Shown piece after piece: positions 1-6,745 of a DNA stretch of 43,017 bases. The stretch spans positions 1-43,017 of the forward strand of contig JAHFDT010000004.1 of assembly GCA_023248875.1 (NCBI GenBank), written 5' to 3'. The first letter of the stretch is position 1. Every line of letters starts with the position of its first letter. The DNA is from Myxococcales bacterium (lineage in GTDB: Bacteria > Myxococcota_A > Polyangia > Palsa-1104 > SHYY01). Under the pieces are notes generated by a model. The model did not search any database, had not been told where the DNA came from, and saw nothing but the letters and a program-made list of their open reading frames with translations. The position numbers were made by a program, and so were the translations under genes.

Positions 1-44
1 AGGCGAAGCAGCTCACCGATGGAAAGAGCGAGGGGGAGAAGTAG
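1..44 (+). CDS. Possible 3' end of an upstream gene (partial)
   Basis: In frame 3 the first bases read AKQLTDGKSEGEK followed by TAG at 42-44, a plausible hydrophilic C-terminus of a gene starting before the window. The last codons coincide with the first copy of the 16-bp tandem repeat. The other two plus frames also stay open into the repeat, so the frame choice rests only on composition. No function can be given. Confidence 0.25.
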   Translation, partial: AKQLTDGKSEGEK

Positions 45-90
45 CGAGGGGGAGAAGTAGTGAGGGGGAGAAGTAGCGAGGGGGAGAAGT
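27..90. repeat. Four tandem copies of a 16-bp repeat
   Basis: Unit AGCGAGGGGGAGAAGT occurs at 27-42, 43-58, 59-74 and 75-90; the third copy has one change (C to T). The unit is not a multiple of three. Each copy followed by AG re-creates GAGAAGTAG, so the array can supply a TAG in every plus frame. It fills the gap between the presumed plus-strand gene end and the minus-strand stop codon at 93-95. Confidence 0.9.
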
Positions 91-92
91 AG

Positions 93-992
93 TTAGAGGC
101 TGCTGGAGGAGAACGTGGCCGTCAACTGGCCGCTGCAGTAGTGGCCCGAGCCGTTGAGCTTGGTGGCAAACAGCGAAATCGTCATGGCCTGACCGCTCGA
201 GGCCGCCAAGGACGCCTGCGCGGCCAGTGGATAGGTCAGGTAGGGATTGTTGCCCATATTAAGATCCTGCAGGTGGAGAACCGCACCAGGATCGGTGTTC
301 TGGGCATCGCTTCCCGTCGAGATGTACAGGCCGATTTCACTGGGATTCGCCGGTGTAAAATTGCAGGTGGCGGTGGCGTTGACGATCACGGTGCCATCCG
401 CGGGCGGCGTGATCGTCAGCGATTTCATCTTCGCCTGGTAGATCCCGTTGATCAGGTTGAAGCTAATCGCGGACTGCCAACTGCCCGCTGTGTAGGAGAC
501 CGACTTGACGGCTGAAGTGGAGCCGCCGCCCTGGACTTTGCCCGTCGCATCGATCACCAGCTTGCCATTGACCGTCACCGACCGGGGCGTGATATCGCCC
601 ACCGCATTTCCCGCGACCACCGCATAGGGCACGCTCACCACGACCTCGCGCGGCGTCATCTCGGAGTCGGCGCCGACCGCCAAACCGATATGGCGCGTTG
701 CGCCGTCCCATAGCGAACTCGACAGCGCGGTTTTCGCCCCGAGCTGCACCGCGAAGTAGCCGTCGTCGAGCACCACATCCTGGGACTCGGTCCAGAGCGC
801 CGTTCCACCGCTGGGATTGGCATAGAGCGCAAAGGTCATCTTCACCGTGCCCGTCGCCGGAGTCCCGTCATTCTTGAGGAGGCGGCCCTGCTGCGTGACT
901 TGGAACGGCACGGGATCGGGTAGCGCGGCCTGCGCCGACGAGAAGGTACAAAGAACAGCAAGAACAGCAAGAACAGCAAGTCTGGTCGTCAT
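93..992 (-). CDS. Secreted hypothetical surface protein
   Basis: This 299-aa protein is probably exported. Residues 1-22 form a signal peptide with a tandem LAVLAVLAVL core and a cut after AQA. Residues ~28-125 carry a pattern I recall from deltaproteobacterial surface proteins: QGRL, then a TFALY strand, a tryptophan-containing LWTE, GYF.VQLG, and EMTPREV...VPYA before the end of the module. The C-terminal ~150 residues look beta-rich, are Ser/Thr/Gly-rich and hold two cysteines. The start is supported by AGAGGGGAT about 6 bases upstream, inside the end of the preceding gene; the intergenic gap is 11 bp, so the two genes form an operon. Function is unknown; a surface or cell-wall-associated beta-sandwich protein is an inference. 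Confidence 0.7.
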   Translation of the reverse strand: MTTRLAVLAVLAVLCTFSSAQAALPDPVPFQVTQQGRLLKNDGTPATGTVKMTFALYANPSGGTALWTESQDVVLDDGYFAVQLGAKTALSSSLWDGATRHIGLAVGADSEMTPREVVVSVPYAVVAGNAVGDITPRSVTVNGKLVIDATGKVQGGGSTSAVKSVSYTAGSWQSAISFNLINGIYQAKMKSLTITPPADGTVIVNATATCNFTPANPSEIGLYISTGSDAQNTDPGAVLHLQDLNMGNNPYLTYPLAAQASLAASSGQAMTISLFATKLNGSGHYCSGQLTATFSSSSL

Positions 993-1003
993 CGAGATCC
1001 CCT

Positions 1004-1342
1004 CTATTTGCCCTGCGTGGCGCCGACGAGTCCGGCTTTGAGTTTCAGGTTGGCGGAGGCAGCATTGCGATTGCCACCGGGCGACTGGCCGACCGACATG
1101 ATGACCTTGTAGTTGGCCGATTTGGCGGTGACGCCGCCGGCCAGCAGGCTGCGCCCCGCGCGGGCTTTGGCGCCAGACATCATCGCCATATCGAGCAGGA
1201 CAGCCATATCGGACGTGGGTGCCACAGCCATGTCGGCAGGCGACTCGAGGGTGGCCATGTCGGCGCCGCCTGGCGTACTGCTCTGCTCGCAGCCCGCTCC
1301 CAAGACCGCAACCAGACCGAACATCATGATGGGAAGCCGCAT
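1004..1342 (-). CDS. Small lipoprotein with DMA-rich linker
   Basis: The track ORF begins at 1390, but ATG 1342 is preferred: GGAGGAGA lies ~5 bases upstream, and MRLPIMMFGLVAVLGAGC is a complete lipoprotein signal with lipobox LGAGC. The 112-aa product then has a low-complexity linker with repeated Asp-Met-Ala and a C-terminal block (YKVIMSVGQSPGGN...LKAGLVGATQG) that looks like a small conserved beta domain. It lies 11 bp upstream of the 93-992 gene in the same orientation, so the pair is likely co-expressed as surface components. Linkers of this kind are common in Myxococcota lipoproteins. Function is unknown. Confidence 0.7.
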   Translation of the reverse strand: MRLPIMMFGLVAVLGAGCEQSSTPGGADMATLESPADMAVAPTSDMAVLLDMAMMSGAKARAGRSLLAGGVTAKSANYKVIMSVGQSPGGNRNAASANLKLKAGLVGATQGK

Positions 1343-1393
1343 CGTCTCCTCCGCGGCGAAACCGTACTGCCTTTCAGGGATCCGCCGCAAGAA

Positions 1394-1756
1394 TTATCTG
1401 TGCGGACGCACGGAGCAAATGCCTTTTTGACACGCTGCAGTGGCGCTGCAGCTCGGGTCGGCCGAGACCATGGCCGCGCAGAAGACCGCCTCTGTACAGT
1501 GCAGTGCCTTCCTATAGGCCGCGGCCCGGGTGCGGGCGATGGCGACCTTGCGACCGCCGGCGTTGCAGCCGCAACAGGTCGCATCGACGAGCAGGCAATC
1601 CTCATCCTGGGAGCAGGGGTCGCCCGCCATGGCCCCATTCAGGGGCCGCGCCAGATCCGGCCGCACCGCCAAATCCTGTGGCATAAAGGTGATCACAATC
1701 GTGGGCTCCTCTTTGCACCCGAACAGCAGGAGACCGAGACCGACCAGCGTTCGCAT
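1394..1756 (-). CDS. Cys-rich lipoprotein
   Basis: Start at ATG 1756, not the track start 1873: AGGAG precedes it and MRTLVGLGLLLFGC is a short lipoprotein signal with lipobox LLFGC. The mature 107-aa protein has the linker DLAVRPDLARP and then a cysteine-dense domain (DPCSQDEDC, CCGC, HC, FC, SC, AC, IC) that suggests a disulfide-stabilised extracytoplasmic fold. It lies 51 bp upstream of the next lipoprotein gene on the same strand. The region to the right holds the divergent zinc-ribbon gene. Specific function not recognised. Confidence 0.7.
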   Translation of the reverse strand: MRTLVGLGLLLFGCKEEPTIVITFMPQDLAVRPDLARPLNGAMAGDPCSQDEDCLLVDATCCGCNAGGRKVAIARTRAAAYRKALHCTEAVFCAAMVSADPSCSATAACQKGICSVRPHR

Positions 1757-1799
1757 GGAAACTCCTATACCAGCTTTCTCCCTGGCCGTCTTTGCGCCC

Positions 1800-1828
1800 T
1801 TGACCCCCAAGCGGAGGCGGCGTATCCT
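1800..1828 (+). promoter_or_regulatory. Sigma-70-type promoter for the zinc-ribbon gene
   Basis: TTGACC (1800-1805), a 17-bp spacer and TATCCT (1823-1828) lie ~43 bases before ATG 1872, leaving a ~35-nt leader with a Shine-Dalgarno site. Seen in sequence only; no transcription data. Confidence 0.6.
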
Positions 1829-1871
1829 AAGAATGAGAACCCTTTGCGTCTTGTCCGCACCGAGGAGAGCC

Positions 1872-2219
1872 ATGGAGTTTCAGGACCGCACTCTGCAATG
1901 CAGCGATTGCCATCAGGATTTCATTTTTACAGCCGGTGAACAGGAGTTCTACGACCGCAAAGGGTTCCGCGAGATCCCCAAGCGATGTAAGCCGTGCCGA
2001 GATGCGCGCAAGACGCGCCGAGACGACGGCGACAGCGGAGGAGGCAGCGGAGGAGGAGGAGGAGGAGGCCGGGCTCCGCGAGGCGGCGGGGGGGGAAACC
2101 GGGAGCTATTCGACGCCACCTGTGCCGCTTGTGGAGCCCCGGCCCGCGTGCCGTTTCGCCCTCAAGAGGGGCGACCGGTCTACTGCCGCGACTGTTACGC
2201 CAACCGATCGACAGGATAA
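1872..2219 (+). CDS. Double zinc-ribbon protein (zf-trcl plus CxxC-x17-CxxC)
   Basis: The real start is ATG 1872 with GAGGAGAG just upstream; the 229-aa track ORF extends into shadow sequence. The 115-aa protein has an N-terminal probable zinc-ribbon (CSDCHQDFIFTAGEQEFY...CKPC, the zf-trcl pattern), a central very Gly-rich linker of ~30 residues, and a C-terminal CxxC-x17-CxxC module (CAACGAPARVPF...GRPVYCRDCY). Such proteins are common in Deltaproteobacteria and Myxococcota. Their role is unsettled; nucleic-acid binding is often presumed. The eight cysteines form two potential Zn(Cys)4 sites. The protein is cytoplasmic, with no signal peptide. It is followed by a convergent gene 8 bp away. 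Confidence 0.85.
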   Translation: MEFQDRTLQCSDCHQDFIFTAGEQEFYDRKGFREIPKRCKPCRDARKTRRDDGDSGGGSGGGGGGGRAPRGGGGGNRELFDATCAACGAPARVPFRPQEGRPVYCRDCYANRSTG

Positions 2220-2227
2220 CGAGAGAA

Positions 2228-2689
2228 CTAACGAACGCGGCGGCGACCGGAGTGCGGGTCCAGCCCGCCTTCGAAGTCGACGTCGATCAGCACGCGGGTC
2301 CCTTCGGCCCGTACATGTAGCTCCGTGGCGGAGGGAAACACCTTGCGACCGGCCACGCGCGCGGCTTCGCGCTCCGCCAACGCTTGAGCGTGGCGCGCAA
2401 TCCTAACATCGGTCGCTACCAGCGCGGCCACTCGACGCGCTGCGGAAGCGTTGCACCGCTCGCGCACCTGCTCGCCGAGCCGCGGCAGCTCCATCGTCAA
2501 CATCGTCGTACCATAGTAGCGCTGACCCGACGTCGACCGTTCGGCCACCTGCCCTTCCGAGAGCACCTCTGCGGTACTGAGCAGGAGCTCGACGGCCGGG
2601 GGGGAGAGGCGTTCGCGAATTTCGCGGTCGAACAGAGCGATGCGCCTAGAGCGCGGGGCAGCTGGGGTGGGTTTGGAGAGAGGGCTCAT
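2228..2689 (-). CDS. Conserved-looking hypothetical protein
   Basis: The 286-aa track ORF is cut back to ATG 2689 (153 aa), which overlaps the stop of the upstream glycosyltransferase gene as ATGA. The protein is basic and mostly helical in appearance, with an Ala/Arg/Glu-rich middle (ARRVAALVATDVRIARHAQALAEREAAR) and a C-terminal beta-like segment (VLIDVDFEGGLDP). No motif, signal peptide or membrane segment is visible and no family is recognised. Besides translational coupling, an internal promoter (TTGCGA-18-TACAAT) ends six bases before its ATG, so it can probably be expressed alone as a leaderless mRNA. Confidence 0.6.
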   Translation of the reverse strand: MSPLSKPTPAAPRSRRIALFDREIRERLSPPAVELLLSTAEVLSEGQVAERSTSGQRYYGTTMLTMELPRLGEQVRERCNASAARRVAALVATDVRIARHAQALAEREAARVAGRKVFPSATELHVRAEGTRVLIDVDFEGGLDPHSGRRRVR

Positions 2690-4434
2690 GGTGCTATTGT
2701 ATCGGAGTTCTTTGGACGATCGCAATGTTCCGCCAGCGCTTCGAGGTCCGGGTCGCGCACCGTGCCCGCCAGTTTTCTCGCGCGGGCGATGGCCTCCTCG
2801 GCGATCGCGCGTCCCAGCCGACAGTCGCGGTGAGCCGCCTGAAAGTCGAACCAATAGAGGGCTCGACGGGTCTGGGGTTCGCCCGTGTCCAGCCGCCGGC
2901 GCTGCTCCACGATCCATTCCACCGATTGGCGCTCCGCCCGACTGCGCACCCCAGTGCTCGGGGGCGCAAAGAGAACCTGGTCGAGCCCTGCACGAGGCAA
3001 TAGATGGGGGAGGAGTTGGGGATCGAGATCGAGGTCGTATTCCAAGAGGACCGGCCGATGCTGCGACAGTTCGGGCAGGTTCGTGCAATCGTGCGGCCCC
3101 AGGTAGGGGGCGAGGTCGGGGTGGCGCAGCACCATCTCATCGCGATAGCCGGGATAGGCAAGAAAATGGCGATGGATGTGGTCCACGTCGGGCCGGCGCC
3201 CCTCGACCGCCTGGAGGTACCAGAGCGAAAAGACGGTCTGGAAATTCGAGCTAAAGAGGGTCGCTTGCAGTGGAGCCGCCTCGAGCATGCCGCCGGCAAA
3301 GCGGTCGGTGTCGGCGAAATCGGTGCGAAAAACGCGCGGCAGCGAAAGGGCTGCTGGGAGCGCGCCGGAAATCAGCACAAAAACGAGCGCCGATGCTCGC
3401 CCGACGGCGGACCTCCCGCAGAGCGCGATCAGCACTGCCACCGCGGCGGCGGCGAGGCAGCTACCGAGTGCCACAGCCACCTCGAGATAGCCGTAGGCGT
3501 CGGGATTGGCCGAATCGAAGCCCACCAGCGCCTCGACTCCCGCATCGGCCAGTGCGGGGAACACGAGGAGCGTACCCAGCCGGCGCGTCGCCGGCACCCG
3601 CAAGAGAAGATAGCCGCCGAGCAGCGCTAGGAGCGCGTTGATCCCCAGCTCAGCAACGAGCGCAAAGCCCAACGGAGCACTCGCTTCGGCGTGAGCGACC
3701 GACTTTTGGAAGGCGCGCGCGCTCACCGTCCAAAAGAAGCGCTCCCAGTTCGTGGGTGCACCCCAATCGACGATCGGATGGCGAACCGCACGCAGCGGCA
3801 GGTAGAGGTAGAGGAGCAGCCCCACCGCGCCCACCGCGCCGGCCCAGGCGAGCGTGCGCGGAGTGCGGCGCGCGCGCCAAAGCGCGACGGGAGCAGCGAC
3901 TGCCGCAAAGGCGAGCGCCAAGAGATGGTGGTTGGCCAGCGCCAATCCCAAGAGGAGCGCAGCCAGGTAGAGATAGCGCGAATCGCGTTCGGCGCGCAGG
4001 AGGCAGACGGCCGCGCTCAAAACCAGCGCGGCGTGTAACGCATACACCTCGGGCCGCACGGCCTGGAGCGCCGCGCCGAAGGAGAGGCCGAAGCCGAGTC
4101 CTGCGCCGAGCCCCAGCAGGGACTCCACCGATGCGTCCCGTCGCCCCCACGCTTCGCCGATTCGCGTTGCCGCCTCTTGGGCCAAAAGCGCGGTCGCTGC
4201 GGCCGCGGTCGCCCCCATCACCGCAGAGGCGAGCCCCACCCGAAAAGCGACCGATCCCACCGGCAGGAGCGCAAAAGCCTTGCCCACCAGCAGTGCCAGA
4301 GGATGACCTGGGGGGTGGGCGACGCCGAGTACAAACGAGGCCACCGCGAACTCGCTCGAATCGAGCCAGTAGGGCGCTGGCGCGAGGCCATACAGGTACA
4401 CCGCGAAACAGAGGATCCACACCAGCGCCGGCAC
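2686..4434 (-). CDS. DUF2723-type membrane glycosyltransferase (GT117-like)
   Basis: This 582-aa polytopic membrane protein has the N-terminal signature of the DUF2723 / protein O-mannosyltransferase-like family: a membrane helix, then YWLDSSEF and LGVAHPPGHPL, in which the acidic residues after the first helix are expected to be catalytic. About ten hydrophobic segments fill residues 1-360. The C-terminal ~200 residues are a soluble, presumably periplasmic domain (DTDRFAGGMLEAAPLQATLFSSN...). Known members are lipid-linked-sugar-dependent transferases. The start is GTG 4434; upstream in frame there is only a TAA within ~40 bases and no better start. The downstream hypothetical gene overlaps by 4 bp. 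Acceptor and sugar are unknown. Confidence 0.8.
   Translation of the reverse strand: MPALVWILCFAVYLYGLAPAPYWLDSSEFAVASFVLGVAHPPGHPLALLVGKAFALLPVGSVAFRVGLASAVMGATAAAATALLAQEAATRIGEAWGRRDASVESLLGLGAGLGFGLSFGAALQAVRPEVYALHAALVLSAAVCLLRAERDSRYLYLAALLLGLALANHHLLALAFAAVAAPVALWRARRTPRTLAWAGAVGAVGLLLYLYLPLRAVRHPIVDWGAPTNWERFFWTVSARAFQKSVAHAEASAPLGFALVAELGINALLALLGGYLLLRVPATRRLGTLLVFPALADAGVEALVGFDSANPDAYGYLEVAVALGSCLAAAAVAVLIALCGRSAVGRASALVFVLISGALPAALSLPRVFRTDFADTDRFAGGMLEAAPLQATLFSSNFQTVFSLWYLQAVEGRRPDVDHIHRHFLAYPGYRDEMVLRHPDLAPYLGPHDCTNLPELSQHRPVLLEYDLDLDPQLLPHLLPRAGLDQVLFAPPSTGVRSRAERQSVEWIVEQRRRLDTGEPQTRRALYWFDFQAAHRDCRLGRAIAEEAIARARKLAGTVRDPDLEALAEHCDRPKNSDTIAP
2696..2725 (-). promoter_or_regulatory. 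Internal leaderless promoter
   Basis: On the minus strand TTGCGA (2720-2725), an 18-bp spacer and TACAAT (2696-2701) end six bases before ATG 2689, so the predicted transcript starts at the A of the start codon. It lies inside the 3' end of the glycosyltransferase gene. Confidence 0.5.
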
Positions 4435-4502
4435 GGGGCGATCCTGGCACGCGCCTGTCCATACAGCAAAGCTTTCGGTTTACCCCAACGCAGCTTCTCG
4501 CT

Positions 4503-4535
4503 ATGCTGCCTCAAGTGAACGCCTCGCTGGATCTA
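4503..4535 (+). pseudogene. Stranded original 5' end of the response-regulator gene
   Basis: ATG 4503 opens MLPQVNASLDL, which then runs into the palindromic element and stops at TGA 4545-4547. Deleting 4536-4724 (189 bp, the insertion plus one TA) joins CTA 4533-4535 to GCG 4725 in the frame of the downstream regulator and gives [22 protein letters not shown], a normal receiver N-terminus. I therefore read these eleven codons as the ancestral start of the gene at 4692. No Shine-Dalgarno is visible at ATG 4503. Confidence 0.6.
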
Positions 4536-4724
4536 GCTGGCTGTTGAAAAAGTCGTTTTTAGGCCCGCACAGCGGGCCCGCGGCGAAGTCGCCGCGTGAG
4601 CAGGGGTGAGGCTCCGGCGGCTTTGCCGACGGAGCGGGGCGGCACGCCCCGTTAGATCGACTAGCAGGCGGCAAACAATTTGGGTGTGAAAATGGCTTCA
4701 TCGGAGTTTTTCAACAGCCTGCTA
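4534..4724. mobile_element. MITE-like palindromic element splitting the regulator 5' end
   Basis: Imperfect terminal inverted repeats GCTGGCTGTTGAAAAAGTCG (left, from 4536) and GCAGGCTGTTGAAAAACTCCG (right, reverse complement, ending 4722) are flanked by TA (4534-4535 and 4723-4724), or equivalently by CTAG on both sides. The interior has several strong hairpins (GCGGCGA-AG-TCGCCGC; GCTCCGgCGGC-TTT-GCCGaCGGAGC; GGGGCG-GCA-CGCCCC) and no ORF of note. TGTTGAAAAA-type ends resemble those of known insertion sequences, but the family cannot be fixed without a database search. Confidence 0.7.
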
Positions 4725-6170
4725 GCGCAGCATCCCGTCCTGGTGGTCGACGACGAATCGGATAACCTCGACGCCTTCCGGTTCAACTTTAAGCGGGTCT
4801 TTCAGTTGCACACCGCCGCCTCGGGCGAGGAGGCACTGGCCGTATTGCGGCAACACGATATCGCCGCGATCGTCACCGACCAGCGTATGCCGAAGATGAG
4901 CGGGCTCGAGTTTCTGAAGGCCGCGCGTGCGCTCCGCCCCGATGCGGTGGGGATCATCTTGACCGCGTTTACCGACGTCGAAGTGCTGATCGACGCGATC
5001 AACCTCGGCCACATCTACCGCTACATCACCAAGCCCTGGGATGCACAGGAGGTGAAGGGAGTGCTGACGCAGGCGATCGAGCGCTTTTCGCTGCGCCGCG
5101 AAAACGGCCGTCTGCGCGAACAGCTCGAGCAGTATGCGGGCTACCTAAACCGCGAGATGCACGGGGAATTCGACTTTGGCCAGATCATCGGTGAGGCGGC
5201 CACGCTCAAAGAGGTGCTGACCAAGGTCGAGCAGGTGGCGCCCACCCATTCGACCGTGCTGTTGCGCGGCGAAACCGGCACCGGCAAGGAGCTGGTGGCA
5301 CATGCCATCCACATCAATTCCCCGCGTGAGGCCAAGCCCTTTGTTCGCGTGAACTGCGCGGCGCTGGCTACCGGCGTGCTCGAAAGCGAGCTGTTTGGCC
5401 ACGAAAAGGGCGCCTTCACCGGCGCGGTGGCGCGACGACCGGGACGCTTTGAACTGGCCGATGGCGGCACCCTGTTTCTCGATGAAGTGGGTGAGCTGCC
5501 GATGGATGTGCAAGTCAAACTCCTGCGCGTTCTGCAAGAGCGCGAGTTCGAGCGCGTGGGCGGCACCGATACGCTCCAAGTGGACGTACGCGTGGTCTCG
5601 GCCACCCATCGCGACCTCGAGGCGCAGATCGTCGATGGCAAGTTCCGCGAAGATCTCTACTATCGCCTCAATGTTTTTCCCATCCTCTTGCCACCGCTAC
5701 GCGATCGCTTGGAGGACCTGCCTCGTCTCGTCGAACACTTTGTGGCGAAATTCAACCGCACCACCGGCAAGACCGTGCGCGGCTTCGATCCTGCGGCGAT
5801 TGGGGCACTGACCTCCTACTCTTGGCCCGGCAACGTCCGTGAACTCGAGAATGTGGTCGAGCGCGCCATCATTGTGGCGCGGGGCGCCGAGGTGGCCGCA
5901 ACCGATCTCGACCTGGGTACCCGCGCGCAACGCGTCCTGCCCACTCCCGCCGCTGGCATCCCCGTCGCCCTGCCCGCAGGCGGTGGTTCCAAGCCGCTCC
6001 AGGCGCGCCTCCAGGAGCAGGAGCGCAACGAGATCGTCGCCGCGATTGAGCGCAATACCGGCAATATCGCCGGGGCGGCGCGCGCGCTCGGAATCAATCG
6101 CTCGACGCTCTACTACCGGTTGCGCAAGCACGGCCTCGACCACCTGCTGCCGACCAAGCCGGGCGAGTAG
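4692..6170 (+). CDS. NtrC-family sigma-54-dependent response regulator
   Basis: This 492-aa enhancer-binding protein has three parts. The receiver (residues ~14-130) has an acidic pair VVDDE, probable phospho-acceptor Asp63 in TDQRMP and Lys in ITKPW. The AAA+ sigma-54 domain (~165-400) has Walker [15 protein letters not shown] near 240 and Walker B GTLFLDE. The Fis-type HTH (~445-485) contains [20 protein letters not shown]. It should activate sigma-54 promoters after phosphorylation by a histidine kinase not in this window. The present start lies within the right end of the palindromic element: residues [11 protein letters not shown] are translated from the element's terminal repeat. ATG 4692 is chosen; GTG 4686 and TTG 4680 are alternatives, and no strong Shine-Dalgarno is seen. 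See the finding on the displaced start. Confidence 0.93.
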   Translation: MASSEFFNSLLAQHPVLVVDDESDNLDAFRFNFKRVFQLHTAASGEEALAVLRQHDIAAIVTDQRMPKMSGLEFLKAARALRPDAVGIILTAFTDVEVLIDAINLGHIYRYITKPWDAQEVKGVLTQAIERFSLRRENGRLREQLEQYAGYLNREMHGEFDFGQIIGEAATLKEVLTKVEQVAPTHSTVLLRGETGTGKELVAHAIHINSPREAKPFVRVNCAALATGVLESELFGHEKGAFTGAVARRPGRFELADGGTLFLDEVGELPMDVQVKLLRVLQEREFERVGGTDTLQVDVRVVSATHRDLEAQIVDGKFREDLYYRLNVFPILLPPLRDRLEDLPRLVEHFVAKFNRTTGKTVRGFDPAAIGALTSYSWPGNVRELENVVERAIIVARGAEVAATDLDLGTRAQRVLPTPAAGIPVALPAGGGSKPLQARLQEQERNEIVAAIERNTGNIAGAARALGINRSTLYYRLRKHGLDHLLPTKPGE

Positions 6171-6172
6171 GG

Positions 6173-6202
6173 TTGCCCTACGCAGGGCTCCTAGCCTACA
6201 AT
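6173..6202 (+). promoter_or_regulatory. Leaderless promoter for the Cys-rich lipoprotein
   Basis: TTGCCC (6173-6178), an 18-bp spacer and TACAAT (6197-6202) end six bases before ATG 6209, placing the expected transcription start on the start codon. There is no Shine-Dalgarno. Confidence 0.5.
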
Positions 6203-6208
6203 AATGAG

Positions 6209-6745
6209 ATGCGTTTCCTAAGCTTGGCAATCTTAGTGGAGGGATGTGCCCCCAACTACCTCATGGACAATCAGGCCAACCCTGAGGCAGGTACTGCTAT
6301 CGATCTACTGATGTCGCTGCCGGACTTCGCCGTCTCGAGCAGCAAAGGCGTCGAATGCGGGAACATGTACTGCCCGATCGGCAAGCTCTGCTGCATGTCA
6401 GGTTCGTTTCAATCCCCCTCCTATTCCTGTGGTGATACCTGTCCGGACGGATCGAGCTCCATGCAGTGCGACGGCCCGGCGCAGTGCAATGGCAATCCCT
6501 GCTGTATGAGCGATTCGATGGGGGGCAACAACAAAACTGTCTGTACCAAGGCGCCGAGCGACTGCCCAGGAAACTTCGAAGGGAATGGCGTGAAAGCACG
6601 CCGCTGCCACACCACCGCCGATTGTACGGCAGGACTCTCGAACACCGAGTTCAACACCTGCTGCACCTTCAAGTACGGCGGCTACCATGTCTGCGCGAAT
6701 TCTTTTTTCGCGATGCAAAGTCACGGCGCCATCAGCTGCCCGTAG
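6209..6745 (+). CDS. Cys-rich lipoprotein
   Basis: The start is ATG 6209 rather than 6173, because MRFLSLAILVEGC makes a short lipoprotein signal with C13 as the lipid-modified residue; the -10 box six bases upstream fits. The 178-aa product has many cysteines, several in repeated patterns (CGNMYCPIGKLCC, CNGNPCC, CHTTADC, FNTCC). This suggests tandem small disulfide-bonded modules of the kind found in Myxococcota outer-surface proteins. Its 3' end overlaps the convergent YfhO-like gene by 14 bp. Function is unknown. Confidence 0.65.
   Translation: MRFLSLAILVEGCAPNYLMDNQANPEAGTAIDLLMSLPDFAVSSSKGVECGNMYCPIGKLCCMSGSFQSPSYSCGDTCPDGSSSMQCDGPAQCNGNPCCMSDSMGGNNKTVCTKAPSDCPGNFEGNGVKARRCHTTADCTAGLSNTEFNTCCTFKYGGYHVCANSFFAMQSHGAISCP

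Noticed and set aside
3756-4547. 263-aa plus-strand ORF opposite the DUF2723 gene
   Set aside because: Arg/Pro-rich shadow ORF. Only its last codons matter (MLPQVNASLDLAGC), and those belong to the fossil regulator start.
4536-4722. Riboswitch in front of the regulator
   Set aside because: The hairpins are bounded by terminal inverted repeats and target duplications, and removal restores the gene frame, so an insertion explains them better.
5697-6230. 177-aa minus-strand ORF opposite the regulator HTH
   Set aside because: Shadow ORF with no motif; the plus strand has a complete domain set.
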